Numbered from the stretch's first letter, positions 1-7,972 are shown. The stretch is 64,000 nt of DNA from Umezawaea beigongshangensis (GCF_016464305.1 NZ_JAEIOJ010000002.1:372001-436000); one strand, 5' to 3'. Made by a program: numbers and translations. The notes: generated by a model not told the origin, from the letters alone.

Positions 1-815
1 TGTCGAAGAAGGAGCTGTTCACCACAGCGGGGCGGCACGTGCTCGGCGTGGACCTGCCGCGGGGGCGCGACCTCGGGCCGCTGTTCGCCGCGGTCACCGT
101 CTGCCTCGGCATCATGATCGTGCAGAAGGACCTCGGCAGCTCGCTGCTGATCTTCGGCATCGTGCTGATGCTGCTCTACGTCGCCACCGAGCGCGGGATC
201 TGGGTCGGCCTCGGCCTGACCCTGTTCAGCGCCGGGGCCGTCGTGGCGTGGCGGTTCTTCCCCCACGTGCAGATCCGCGTCGCCAACTGGACCGACCCGT
301 TCGCGGACCCGAACGACACCGGGTACCAGATGGTCCAGTCGATGTTCTCCCTCAGCTCGGGAGGACTGTTCGGCACCGGCCTCGGCGGAGGACGTCCCGA
401 CCTGCTCCCCGAGTCCAACACCGACTTCATCACCGCCGTCATCGGCGAGGAGCTGGGCCTGGTCGGCCTGACGGCGACGCTGCTGCTCTACGGCCTGTTC
501 GCGATGCGCGGGCTGCGCGGCGCGCTCGCCGTGCGCGACACGTTCGGCAAGCTGCTGGGCGGCGGTCTCGCGTTCGCGCTGTGCTTCCAGGTGTTCATCG
601 TCGTCGGCGGCGTCACCAAGCTCATCCCGGCGACCGGCATCACCGCGCCGTTCCTGTCCAAGGGCGGGTCGTCGCTGCTGGCGAACTACATCCTCGTCGC
701 GCTGCTGCTGCGCATCTCCAACGCGGCCCGGTCGCCGCAGGCCCCGTCGCGGCCGAGGGTGCAGCAGCCCGCCATCGCCGACCAGGCGACCGTGATGGTG
801 CAGCGGCCGTCCTGA
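1..815 (+). CDS. FtsW/RodA/SpoVE-family SEDS glycosyltransferase, 5' end missing
   Basis: This is the C-terminal part of a SEDS-family membrane protein, which polymerises lipid II into glycan strands for division or elongation. The open frame runs in from the left edge with no start, reading SKKELFTTAGRHVLGVDLP, so the first methionine at base 39 is internal. Several hydrophobic helices follow, with the family motif VQKDLGSSLL and the conserved loop TDFITAVIGEELGLVG, whose Asp/Glu-rich block is the catalytic region of the family. The tail RISNAARSPQAP is cytoplasmic. No pbpA or pkn gene follows. The next gene is convergent, so within the window this looks like a solo copy or the last gene of its operon. 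FtsW versus RodA cannot be decided from this piece. Confidence 0.9.
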   Translation, partial: SKKELFTTAGRHVLGVDLPRGRDLGPLFAAVTVCLGIMIVQKDLGSSLLIFGIVLMLLYVATERGIWVGLGLTLFSAGAVVAWRFFPHVQIRVANWTDPFADPNDTGYQMVQSMFSLSSGGLFGTGLGGGRPDLLPESNTDFITAVIGEELGLVGLTATLLLYGLFAMRGLRGALAVRDTFGKLLGGGLAFALCFQVFIVVGGVTKLIPATGITAPFLSKGGSSLLANYILVALLLRISNAARSPQAPSRPRVQQPAIADQATVMVQRPS

Positions 816-821
816 GGCGAC

Positions 822-854
822 GCGCGCCGCGACCGGCACCCGGCCGCGGCGCGC
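822..854. terminator. Bidirectional hairpin between convergent genes
   Basis: Arms GCGCGCCGCG (822-831) and CGCGGCGCGC (845-854) pair perfectly around a 13-base loop. It lies 7 bases after the FtsW/RodA-like stop and 5 bases after the end of the minus-strand ferredoxin-like gene, so it can end transcription from both sides. There is no T-tract, as is usual in actinobacteria. Confidence 0.6.
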
Positions 855-858
855 ACCC

Positions 859-1734
859 TCAGCCCAGACCCACCAGTTCGAAGCTCCGAATGGCGGCGTT
901 GGTGGTCGCCGAGCAGGTCAGCGGCGTGTCGCTGTGCTCGAACACCGCGCGCACGGTGACCCGCACCGGCGCACCGCCCACACCGTCGAGGACCACCCGC
1001 CACTGCTCGGAGCCGGTGCGGTGCACCTCCAGGGGCGCGAGGGCGTCCACCGCCCGCTCCCCCAGCCGCTCGCGGGCGAAGTGCTGCGCCGCCTGCGCCG
1101 CGGCGGGCACGGAGGACCGGCCGCGCAGGTGCTCGGGCACGACCAGCCCGGCCTCGTGGGCCCGCACGAGCCGCGGGACCTCCGCCGGTGTGATCCGGCC
1201 GTAGTACAGGCCGTGCGGCAGGACGACGACGTTGCCCGCGAACCGGTCGCCGCCGACGTGCGAGCACTCCCACGTCTGCGCCGGCCGGAGCGCGGCGAAC
1301 GCGGCGGCCACGGGCCTGCCGCGCAGCGCGCAGCACGTGTCGTGCCTGCCGTGGGCGCACACCAGGTACACCGGGTCGGCCGACGGCGTGCCGCGCGGCC
1401 GGTCGAGACCCAGGTCGGTCAGCTCGGCGGGGTCGGTGAACTCCGACCAGCGCACCAGCTCGGCCCCCGGCGCGGAGTCCACCAGCGCCCAGCGCCGCCG
1501 CGGGACCTCGACGTCGCGCCCCGGTCGCCGCACGAGCAGCACGCGGGCTCCCGCCTCGCGGGCCTGCGCGGCGACCGACAGCGCCACCTCGCGCGGCAGC
1601 CGGGACTCCAGCAGGGCGTCGCGGCCCCAGGGACCCGGCTGCTCGACGAGCACCCAGCGGTGGACCGGCGGGGCGCTCGCGGAGACCGGATCACCGCGCC
1701 TGGCACAGGCGTCGGCGCACCGCTCGGCGGTCAA
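859..1734 (-). CDS. Sucrase/ferredoxin-like (thioredoxin-fold [2Fe-2S]) protein
   Basis: This 291-residue protein belongs to the Suc_Fer-like family (related to yeast Apd1/Aim32), which has a thioredoxin-like fold and is believed to carry an iron-sulfur cluster for electron transfer. The family blocks are clear: VCAHGRHDTCCALRGRP near the middle and WECSHVGGDRFAGNVVVLP after it, supplying the Cys and His candidates for metal binding. The TTG start overlaps the stop of the upstream JmjC gene by four bases. A GTG about 18 codons downstream (VSASAPPVHRW) is an equally possible start. It is the third gene of a coupled minus-strand trio, so it may be the electron donor or redox partner of the oxygenase; that is inference. 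Confidence 0.85.
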   Translation of the reverse strand: MTAERCADACARRGDPVSASAPPVHRWVLVEQPGPWGRDALLESRLPREVALSVAAQAREAGARVLLVRRPGRDVEVPRRRWALVDSAPGAELVRWSEFTDPAELTDLGLDRPRGTPSADPVYLVCAHGRHDTCCALRGRPVAAAFAALRPAQTWECSHVGGDRFAGNVVVLPHGLYYGRITPAEVPRLVRAHEAGLVVPEHLRGRSSVPAAAQAAQHFARERLGERAVDALAPLEVHRTGSEQWRVVLDGVGGAPVRVTVRAVFEHSDTPLTCSATTNAAIRSFELVGLG

Positions 1735-2993
1735 GCGGTGCCCTCCCCGCCGCCGGGCACGACGACCCCCTCGCGCAGCAGGCGCCGCACGAGGACGGTC
1801 TGGTCGGCGAGGTCGAGGCCCGGCAGCGTTCCCACGATCGCGGGTTCACCGGTGAGCAGCGCCTCCAGCGCGGGGCGGGTGCTCACCGGCAGCGACAGCC
1901 GGTCGTGCGGCAGTTCCAGGTGGACGCGGTCGCCGTCGCCGTCGAGCCGGTGCCGCAGGCCCTCGCGCAGCGCCACGACGGTCCCCTCGCCCACCGACTG
2001 CGCGGCGGCGGCCTGCGCCAGCGGCGACAGCGGTTGCGGGCGGGTGCCCGACCACACGCGGCGGCGCACCAGCCGTGCCACCTCGGCCGGGTCGACGTCG
2101 CGCAGCGCACCGGCCAGCGCCGTCGCGGTGGCCTCCAGGTGCGGCGCGAGCTGCTCCGGATCGGCGACGTCCACGCCGAGCGGCAGCGTCGAGCGCAGCT
2201 CGGGCACGTCGCCGACCAGCGCGCACAGGGCTTCCACCAGTGCGAAGCGGGTGACGACGTGCACGCCGACGGTCAGGTGCGCCGACACCTCGCCCAGCGC
2301 CCTGGCCGAGTGCAGGTACCCGCGCGGCAGGTACAGCGCGTCTCCCGGCGACAGGACCCGGTCGATCAGCGGTTCCTCCGCGGCGCGCGCCGCGACCGCG
2401 TCCGCGCGCTCGCCCCACGGCTGGTCGCGCAGGGGGTCGGGGTGCACCGGCTCGTGGATCGACCACCGCTTGCGGCCGGACACCTGGAGCACGAACACGT
2501 CGTGCACGTCGTAGTGCGCCGAGAAGCCCTGCGACGACGGCGGGGTGACGTAGGCGTTGACCTGCACGGGATGGCCGAGGTCGACGCCGAGGCGGCTCGC
2601 GAACTCGACCAGCGGCGGCCAGGTGCGGTGCAGTCCCTGGAGCACGAGGGTGCTCCCGGCCTCGAACAGGCGGGCCACCTTGTCGTCGGCGACCTGGTCG
2701 GAGATCTCGGCACCGACCCCGCCGCCGCGGGTGAACTGGGAGGAGTCGAGGACCTCACCGTTGCGCGCGACGCGCAGGAACGGCGTGCGCAGCCCCCGGC
2801 TGGACAGCAGTTCGTCGACGCCGCGCGGGGTCAGCAGGTCGTCGAACGCCTTCGGCAGGTCAGCGGCCGGGGTCAGCAGGGGCGTGCGGCCCCAGTGCTC
2901 GCGGCCGAACTCGTCGGGGTCGACACCGATGCAGCGGCGCAGCGCCGGGCGGTCGGTCGACCGCCCGGCGCTGCTGGGGCTCGCTGCGCTCAT
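1731..2993 (-). CDS. Cupin-4/JmjC-domain oxygenase (ribosomal-oxygenase-like)
   Basis: This 420-residue protein matches the JmjC/cupin-4 family of Fe(II)- and 2-oxoglutarate-dependent hydroxylases; YcfD, MINA53 and NO66 hydroxylate Arg or His of ribosomal proteins. The N-terminal segment FGREHWGRTPLL is a family hallmark. The cupin core holds FSAHYDVHDVFVLQVSGRKRW, whose H-x-D supplies two iron ligands, and the later LYLPRGYLHSA supplies a third His. The C-terminal third is helical, as in the ribosomal oxygenases. The ATG overlaps the stop of the upstream repeat microprotein (ATGA), so the two are translationally coupled. This suggests, but does not prove, that the microprotein is its substrate. 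A ribosomal protein remains the default alternative. Confidence 0.85.
   Translation of the reverse strand: MSAASPSSAGRSTDRPALRRCIGVDPDEFGREHWGRTPLLTPAADLPKAFDDLLTPRGVDELLSSRGLRTPFLRVARNGEVLDSSQFTRGGGVGAEISDQVADDKVARLFEAGSTLVLQGLHRTWPPLVEFASRLGVDLGHPVQVNAYVTPPSSQGFSAHYDVHDVFVLQVSGRKRWSIHEPVHPDPLRDQPWGERADAVAARAAEEPLIDRVLSPGDALYLPRGYLHSARALGEVSAHLTVGVHVVTRFALVEALCALVGDVPELRSTLPLGVDVADPEQLAPHLEATATALAGALRDVDPAEVARLVRRRVWSGTRPQPLSPLAQAAAAQSVGEGTVVALREGLRHRLDGDGDRVHLELPHDRLSLPVSTRPALEALLTGEPAIVGTLPGLDLADQTVLVRRLLREGVVVPGGGEGTA
2943..2970 (-). promoter_or_regulatory. Perfect 12-bp hairpin just inside the JmjC coding sequence
   Basis: Arms GCCGGGCGGTCG (2943-2954) and CGACCGCCCGGC (2957-2968) pair perfectly around a 2-base centre, starting about 23 bases into the JmjC reading frame. 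A hairpin this strong this close to a coupled start could tune how many ribosomes pass from the microprotein to the enzyme. It could also be chance in such GC-rich DNA. Confidence 0.35.
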
Positions 2994-3304
2994 CGACCGG
3001 CGCCGCTGTCGGCACCGCCGTCCGCACCGCCGTCAGCGCCACCGTCGGCACCGCCGTCAGCGCCACCGGGGACGCCGCCCGCGCCGGAGTCGGCCGGGCC
3101 GTGCGCGCCACCGTCGGCGCCACCGTCAGCACCGCCGTCGGCACCGCCGTCAGCGCCGCCGTCGGCCGGACCGTGCGCGCCACCGTCAGCGCCACCGTCG
3201 GCACCGCCGTCGTGGCCGCCGGGGACGCCGCCCGCGCCGGAGTCGGCCGGACCGTGGCCGCCGTTCGCTCGGCCACTGGTGATGTCGTCGTCGGACAGTG
3301 ACAT
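2990..3304 (-). CDS. Gly/Asp/Ala tetrapeptide-repeat microprotein
   Basis: I do not recognise this 104-residue protein. A short acidic head (MSLSDDDITSGRANGG) is followed to the end by a four-residue repeat, mostly ADGG, with AHGP at about residues 43-46 and 67-70. The block HGPADSGAGGVPGG occurs twice, at about 17-30 and 68-81. There is no signal peptide, cysteine or membrane segment. The start is convincing: GGAGGAAGC lies directly before the ATG, and the stop overlaps the JmjC ATG. The reading frame through the repeats is not the only open one, because a 12-base DNA period keeps several frames open. Possible roles are a hydroxylated repeat substrate, a RiPP-like precursor, or a metal-binding peptide. 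None is shown by sequence. Confidence 0.7.
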   Translation of the reverse strand: MSLSDDDITSGRANGGHGPADSGAGGVPGGHDGGADGGADGGAHGPADGGADGGADGGADGGADGGAHGPADSGAGGVPGGADGGADGGADGGADGGADSGAGR

Positions 3305-3666
3305 GCTTCCTCCACGGGATCGGTGCGTCTGTTCGGGAACGTTCCACCGCGCTGTACCCCCGTCCGGTCCAGTTCATGCCTCCCGGCACGACGGGGACCC
3401 GATCAGGACACCTCCCGACCGGACGAGGACGGCACGCCCGTCCTCCGAACAGATTCCGCGATCCGGCGGGAAAATTCCAACCCCCCGCCACTCGTGACAA
3501 TGCGACGAAGTCGCACTCCGACGAAGCGGGAAAATTGTCACTTGTCGACAGGTGAACGACAGCGACCAACCGAGAAATTGCTCCTCACAGCCGAACGACG
3601 TGCACTTCTGCACGCGATAAGCTGCGCTGGCGCCGCCGCACACGAGATGCACCGGAAGGGTCCCTC
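3305..3666. promoter_or_regulatory. Divergent control region with palindromes and a 60-bp-spaced direct repeat
   Basis: This 362-base gene-free stretch separates the microprotein (minus) from the first DUF4360 gene (plus). A 10-bp palindrome GGAACGTTCC (3336-3345) lies about 30 bases upstream of the microprotein start. The more AT-rich half holds two copies of GCGGGAAAATT (3466-3476 and 3526-3536), exactly 60 bases apart. It also holds an inverted pair GTGACAAT (3494-3501) and ATTGTCAC (3534-3541), a small hairpin TGCGAC/GTCGCA (3501-3515), and the palindrome TGTCGACA (3543-3550). The 60-base phasing puts both copies on nearly the same DNA face. I cannot name the regulator. Confidence 0.4.
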
Positions 3667-4299
3667 ATGTTGAGCGCGATGGCAGCAGCCACGATTTTAG
3701 CATTCACAGCGGTGTCCCCGGCCGTCGCCGCCGACGCCGATCCTCCGAGCGGCAAGATCGGGGTCGACATCGTCACCGTGAACGGTTCGGGATGCCCGGC
3801 CGGCACGGCGGCCGTCGCCGTCGCCGGAGACAACAGCGCGTTCACCGTCACCTACAGCAACTACCTCGCGAAGGTCGGCGTGGACTCCTCCACGACCGAT
3901 TTCCGCAAGAACTGCCAGCTGGTGCTGGAGGTGTCCGTGCCGCAGGGCTTCACCTACGGCGTCCACCAGGCCGACTACCGCGGCTTCGCCTCCCTCCAGG
4001 GGGGTGCGAGCGGTCTGCAGCGCGCCAGCTACTACCACCAGGGACAGTCGCCGACCGCGCAGAACAGCCACTCGTTCGCCGGCCCGTTCAGCGACAACTG
4101 GCAGGCCACCGACCGCACCGAGAGCGCCCAGATCGTCTACGCGCCGTGCGGTGAGCGTCGCATGTTCAACATCAACACCGAACTGCGCGTGTACTCCGGG
4201 ACGTCTGACCCGAAGACCACGACGAGCTTCATGACGATGGACTCCTCGGACGGCAGCGTGAGCACCCGCTACCACGTCGCGTGGAAGACCTGCCCGTAG
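3667..4299 (+). CDS. Secreted DUF4360 protein, copy 1
   Basis: This 210-residue protein is of the DUF4360 family, small secreted proteins of fungi and actinobacteria with no known function. A signal peptide (MLSAMAAATILAFTAVSPAVAADA) is followed by a mature beta-rich domain. Family landmarks include VNGSGCPAGTAAVAV, FTVTYSNYLAKVG, TTDFRKNCQLVLEVSVPQGF, YRGFASLQGGA and a C-terminal WKTCP. The conserved cysteines (GCPAG, KNCQL, APCGE, KTCP) probably form disulfides. The start at ATG follows GGAAGGG with good spacing. It is followed 98 bases later by a close paralogue, so the pair arose by tandem duplication. Confidence 0.85.
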   Translation: MLSAMAAATILAFTAVSPAVAADADPPSGKIGVDIVTVNGSGCPAGTAAVAVAGDNSAFTVTYSNYLAKVGVDSSTTDFRKNCQLVLEVSVPQGFTYGVHQADYRGFASLQGGASGLQRASYYHQGQSPTAQNSHSFAGPFSDNWQATDRTESAQIVYAPCGERRMFNINTELRVYSGTSDPKTTTSFMTMDSSDGSVSTRYHVAWKTCP

Positions 4300-4397
4300 G
4301 ACCTGAGGGGCACGCGCCCGACGTTCGGTGAAATCCCAGAACACACGCCGCCGGTCACCGCCGCCGTTTGCAACGGAAAGCACCGGAAAGGCATCTC

Positions 4398-5036
4398 ATG
4401 CTCAACGCGATGGTTGCTGTCCTCACCGGCCTGGTGATTGTCTTTCCTCCCGGAGGAGCGCCGAACACCACACCGCCGCCCGATCACATCACCATCGACG
4501 TGGTGACCGTGAACGGCTCCGGCTGTCCGGCGGGAACGGCCGCGGTGGCCGTGTCCCCGGACAACAAGGCGTTCACGGTCACCTACAGCGATTTCCTGGC
4601 CCAGGTCGGGGTGGGGGCGTCGGCCACCGACTTCCGGAAGAACTGTCAGCTGAACCTGCGGGTGAACGTGCCGCAGGGGTTCAGCTACGGCATCGTGCAG
4701 GCCGACTACCGCGGTTTCGCCTCCCTCCAGGCGGGTGCGACCGGGGTCGAGCGGGCGAACTACTACTTCCAGGGCATGTCGCCCACCAGCTACCGCACCC
4801 ACACCTACACCGGACCGCTGGGGGACAACTGGCAGGCCACCGACACCACCGAGATCGCCGCGATCGTCTACTCGCCCTGCGGTGAGCAGCGCAACTTCAA
4901 CATCAACACCGAGCTGAGGGTCAGCGCGGGCACGTCGGACCCGAAGACGACCACCAGCTTCATGTCGATGGACTCCACCGACGGCAACATCGACACCACC
5001 TACACCCTCTCCTGGAAGGTGTGCCCGACACCGTGA
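4398..5036 (+). CDS. Secreted DUF4360 protein, copy 2
   Basis: This 212-residue paralogue of the gene just upstream shares most of the mature domain: VNGSGCPAGTAAVAV, TDFRKNCQLNLRVNVPQGF, YRGFASLQAGA and the closing WKVCP. I chose the ATG at 4398, not the one 30 bases earlier, because the bases around it (CACCGGAAAG, then ATG, CTCAACGCGATGG) align with the start of copy 1, and the resulting N-terminus is a short signal peptide (MLNAMVAVLTGLVIVFPPGG). The first residues have diverged most; the four cysteine positions are kept. A strong hairpin follows at once, so the two genes form one transcription unit or two similar ones. Confidence 0.85.
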   Translation: MLNAMVAVLTGLVIVFPPGGAPNTTPPPDHITIDVVTVNGSGCPAGTAAVAVSPDNKAFTVTYSDFLAQVGVGASATDFRKNCQLNLRVNVPQGFSYGIVQADYRGFASLQAGATGVERANYYFQGMSPTSYRTHTYTGPLGDNWQATDTTEIAAIVYSPCGEQRNFNINTELRVSAGTSDPKTTTSFMSMDSTDGNIDTTYTLSWKVCPTP

Positions 5037-5040
5037 CGAC

Positions 5041-5077
5041 CGGTTTCCGCGGCGGAGCGCGCCCGCCGCGGAAACCG
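5041..5077 (+). terminator. Hairpin terminator after the DUF4360 pair
   Basis: A 15-bp perfect stem (5041-5055 with 5063-5077, beginning CGGTTTCCGCGGCGG) closes a 7-base loop. It starts 4 bases after the copy 2 stop codon and lies well before the prfC start at 5164. Confidence 0.7.
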
Positions 5078-5163
5078 CGCGCGCCGTGGGCCCCAGCAGG
5101 GGAAACAGCGCATTGGGTAGTGTTTCCGGCGATGAACACCAGTGAGCACCAGGGAGAGCGGTC

Positions 5164-6747
5164 GTGACGGACGTTCTCCGCGAGGCGGGCCGGCGCCGCA
5201 CCTTCGCCGTGATCAGTCACCCCGACGCCGGCAAGTCGACCCTCACCGAGGCCCTCGCCCTGCACGCCAGAGCGATCACCGAGGCCGGCGCCGTGCACGG
5301 CAAGGCCGGACGGCGCGGCGTGGTGTCGGACTGGATGGACATGGAGCAGGCCCGCGGCATCTCCATCACCTCCGCCGCCCTCCAGTTCACCTACCGCGAC
5401 TCCGTGATCAACCTGCTGGACACGCCGGGTCACGCCGACTTCTCCGAGGACACCTACCGGGTGCTGTCGGCCGTCGACTGCGCGGTGATGCTGCTCGACG
5501 CGGCCAAGGGCCTCGAGCCGCAGACGCTGAAGCTGTTCGACGTGTGCCGCTTCCGCGGCATCCCGGTGATCACCTTCATCAACAAGTGGGACCGGCCCGG
5601 CCGCGCCGCGCTGGACCTGTGCGAGGAGCTGGTGGACCGCATCGGCCTCCAGCCGATGCCGCTGACCTGGCCCGTCGGCGAGGCCGGTCGCTTCCTGGGC
5701 GTGCTGGACCGCACCGACGGGACCTACATCCGCTACACCCGCACCGCCGGTGGCGCCACCGCCGCGCCGGAGGAGCGGATGGACTCCGGCCGGGCCGAGG
5801 CCGAGCTGGGCGAGGACTGGATCGCGGCCTGCGAGGAGGCGGAGCTGCTCGCGGAGTCGGGCGGCGAGTTCGACGCCGACCGGTTCGCCGACGCCTCGGC
5901 GACACCCGTCCTCTTCGGGTCCGGTGTGCTGAACTTCGGCGTGCGGCACCTGCTGGACCTGATCGTGGACCTCGCGCCGCGTCCCGCGCCGCGCCCGGAC
6001 GTCGACGGCGAGCTCCGGCCGCTGGACGCGCCGTTCTCGGCGTTCGTGTTCAAGGTGCAGACCGGCATGGACCGCGCCCACCGCGACCAGGTGGCGTTCG
6101 CGCGCGTCTGCTCCGGCGTGTTCGAACGCGGTGTCGTCGTCACCAACGCCACGACGAAGCGGCCGTTCGCGACGAAGTACGCGCAGCAGGTGTTCGGCCA
6201 GGAGCGCACGACGGTCGACGTCGCCTACCCGGGCGACGTGGTGGGCCTGGTCAACGCCAACGCGCTGCGCGTCGGCGACACGCTCTACGTCGACAAGCCC
6301 GCGGTGCGCTACCCCGGCCTGCCGAGCTTCGCCCCGGCGCACTTCGCGGTGGCCCGCGCGGCCGACCTCAGCCGCGCCAAGCAGTTCCGCAAGGGCATCG
6401 AGCAGCTGGAGTCGGAGGGCGTGGTGCAGATCCTGCGCTCCGACCGCCGGGGCGACGGCTCACCGGTGTTCGCCGCGGTCGGCCCGATGCAGTTCGAGGT
6501 GGCCGCGCACCGGCTCGACTCGGAGTTCAACTCGCCGGTGCGGCTGGACCACCTGCCCTACACCGTGGCGCGGCGGCTGCCCGATCCCGCGCAGCGGCCG
6601 ATCGTGAACGCCTCCAGCCGCAGCGAGTCGCTGATCCGCACGGACGGCGCGGAGCTGGCGCTGTTCACCGACCAGATCGCGATGGCGGTCATCCAGCGCC
6701 AGAACCCCGACCTGAGGCTGGACCCCCTGGTCGCGGGCACCGACTGA
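5164..6747 (+). CDS. prfC: Peptide chain release factor 3
   Basis: RF3 is the translational GTPase that removes RF1/RF2 from the ribosome after termination and acts in quality control. The 527-residue length matches the family. GTPase motifs are intact: HPDAGKST (residues 19-26), the switch RGISITSAAL, DTPGHADFSEDTYR and NKWD. The RF3-specific stretch FVFKVQTGMDRAHRDQVAFARVCSG and the C-terminal FTDQIAMAVIQRQNPDLRL are also present. The GTG start is preceded by GGGAGAGCG. It is a single gene facing a convergent CobW-type gene, with a hairpin between them. Confidence 0.95.
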   Translation: MTDVLREAGRRRTFAVISHPDAGKSTLTEALALHARAITEAGAVHGKAGRRGVVSDWMDMEQARGISITSAALQFTYRDSVINLLDTPGHADFSEDTYRVLSAVDCAVMLLDAAKGLEPQTLKLFDVCRFRGIPVITFINKWDRPGRAALDLCEELVDRIGLQPMPLTWPVGEAGRFLGVLDRTDGTYIRYTRTAGGATAAPEERMDSGRAEAELGEDWIAACEEAELLAESGGEFDADRFADASATPVLFGSGVLNFGVRHLLDLIVDLAPRPAPRPDVDGELRPLDAPFSAFVFKVQTGMDRAHRDQVAFARVCSGVFERGVVVTNATTKRPFATKYAQQVFGQERTTVDVAYPGDVVGLVNANALRVGDTLYVDKPAVRYPGLPSFAPAHFAVARAADLSRAKQFRKGIEQLESEGVVQILRSDRRGDGSPVFAAVGPMQFEVAAHRLDSEFNSPVRLDHLPYTVARRLPDPAQRPIVNASSRSESLIRTDGAELALFTDQIAMAVIQRQNPDLRLDPLVAGTD

Positions 6748-6756
6748 CCACCGGCC

Positions 6757-6783
6757 GACCCGGCGGCGGATCGCCGCCGGGTC
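6757..6783. terminator. Bidirectional hairpin between prfC and the CobW-type gene
   Basis: A 12-bp perfect stem (GACCCGGCGGCG, 6757-6768, with 6772-6783) around the loop GAT. It starts 9 bases after the prfC stop and reaches the stop of the convergent gene, so it can serve both. Confidence 0.7.
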
Positions 6784-7801
6784 AGCCGGTGTGCCGCAGG
6801 ACGCGGCGCATCGCGGAGGGCTCGACGGACTCCGGGTCGTGCTCGACGCAGGCGCGCAGCGCGGCGAGGGTCTCCTCGACGTCCAGACCGGTGCCGATGA
6901 GCACGAGGTTCGTCCCGCGCGGCTCGTCGGGCCGCCACGCCGTGCGGCGGAACCGCAGGTAGCGACCGACCGTGTGCACCTCGTAGCGCTGCCGGTGGCC
7001 CGGCACGCCGAAGTGCACGACGCCCTTGACGCGGTAGAGGCCCTCCGGCCGCGCGTCGAGGAAGTCCGCGAACCGCAACGGGTGCAGCGGCTCCGGGCAG
7101 CTGAAGGCGGCGGTGTCGTAGCGGGTGTGGGCGTGGTCGCGGTGGTCCTCCTCGTGGAGGTCGGAGAACGACAGCTGACGCGGCACGTCGTCGCGCTCGG
7201 GACGGGCCACCCGGTCGAAGAGCAGCTCCGGGTCGACCCGGCCGTGCGCGGTGCGCACGAGCGGCACGTCCGGCGCGAGGTCGCGGACTTCCGCCGCGAC
7301 CGCGGTCAGCTCCTCCTCGCCGACGCGGTCGGACTTGTTCAGCACCACCAGGTCCGCGAAGCTCAGGTGCTCCCCCAGTTCGGGGTGCCGCGCGCGGGTG
7401 GCGGGGAACTCCGCCGCGTCGACGACCTCCACGAGGCCGCCGTACTCGATCCGGTCGGCGCTGCTGGCCAGCACCGTGCGCACGACCGGCTGCGGTTCGG
7501 CCAGCCCGCTGGCCTCGACCACGATCACGTCGAGCCGGTTGGCCGGTCTGGCCAGCCGCGCCAGCAGCTCGTCCACCTCACTGCCGTCGACGGCGCAGCA
7601 CAGGCAGCCGTTGCCGAGCGACACCATCGAGTCGACCTGCCCGGCGACGGCCATGGCGTCGATCTCGATGCTGCCGAAGTCGTTGACCAGCACGCCGACC
7701 CGCGTGCCGGAGCGGTTGCCGAGCAGGTGGTTGAGCAGGGTCGTCTTGCCCGAGCCGAGGAAGCCCGCGACGATCACGACGGGGATGCGGCTCCTGGCCA
7801 C
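6782..7801 (-). CDS. CobW/YjiA-type GTP-binding metallochaperone
   Basis: This 339-residue protein belongs to the COG0523 GTPases, which hand metals such as zinc or cobalt to client enzymes. The P-loop GFLGSGKT lies at residues 13-20. The metal site CLCC (66-69) sits in SLGNGCLCCAVDG, and VVEASGLAEP and NKSD follow. A His/Asp-rich stretch EEDHRDHAHTRYD near residue 215 probably binds metal too. The C-terminal CobW_C domain ends in LRACVEHDPESVE. The GTG start follows GGAGGC. No metal-responsive operator or client gene is visible beside it, so the metal is unknown. Confidence 0.9.
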   Translation of the reverse strand: MARSRIPVVIVAGFLGSGKTTLLNHLLGNRSGTRVGVLVNDFGSIEIDAMAVAGQVDSMVSLGNGCLCCAVDGSEVDELLARLARPANRLDVIVVEASGLAEPQPVVRTVLASSADRIEYGGLVEVVDAAEFPATRARHPELGEHLSFADLVVLNKSDRVGEEELTAVAAEVRDLAPDVPLVRTAHGRVDPELLFDRVARPERDDVPRQLSFSDLHEEDHRDHAHTRYDTAAFSCPEPLHPLRFADFLDARPEGLYRVKGVVHFGVPGHRQRYEVHTVGRYLRFRRTAWRPDEPRGTNLVLIGTGLDVEETLAALRACVEHDPESVEPSAMRRVLRHTG

Positions 7802-7972
7802 GAACTCGCCTCCGGGTGTGCTGGTCGGGACGGGTCGCGGACGGCGAGCCCGTCGGCAGGGCGGAAGGGTGCTGCTCGGACGGCTCGCGCCGATGCGCGC
7901 CGGGCGCGTCTCCAGCGGCGCCCGGCGCCCCGGGTCGAGCCGGTCGGACCCGCTCGCGGGCCGCCGACGGGG

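Noticed and set aside
3000-3250. CRISPR-like short repeats.
   Set aside because: The repeats are 12 bases long, contiguous without spacers and in frame in a gene; they are a coding tandem repeat.
1905-3497. A plus-strand 530-codon frame ending in Pro/Ser repeats (SAPPSAPPSAPP).
   Set aside because: This is the reverse reading of the JmjC gene and the repeat microprotein. It has no ribosome-binding site and crosses clear minus-strand coding signals.
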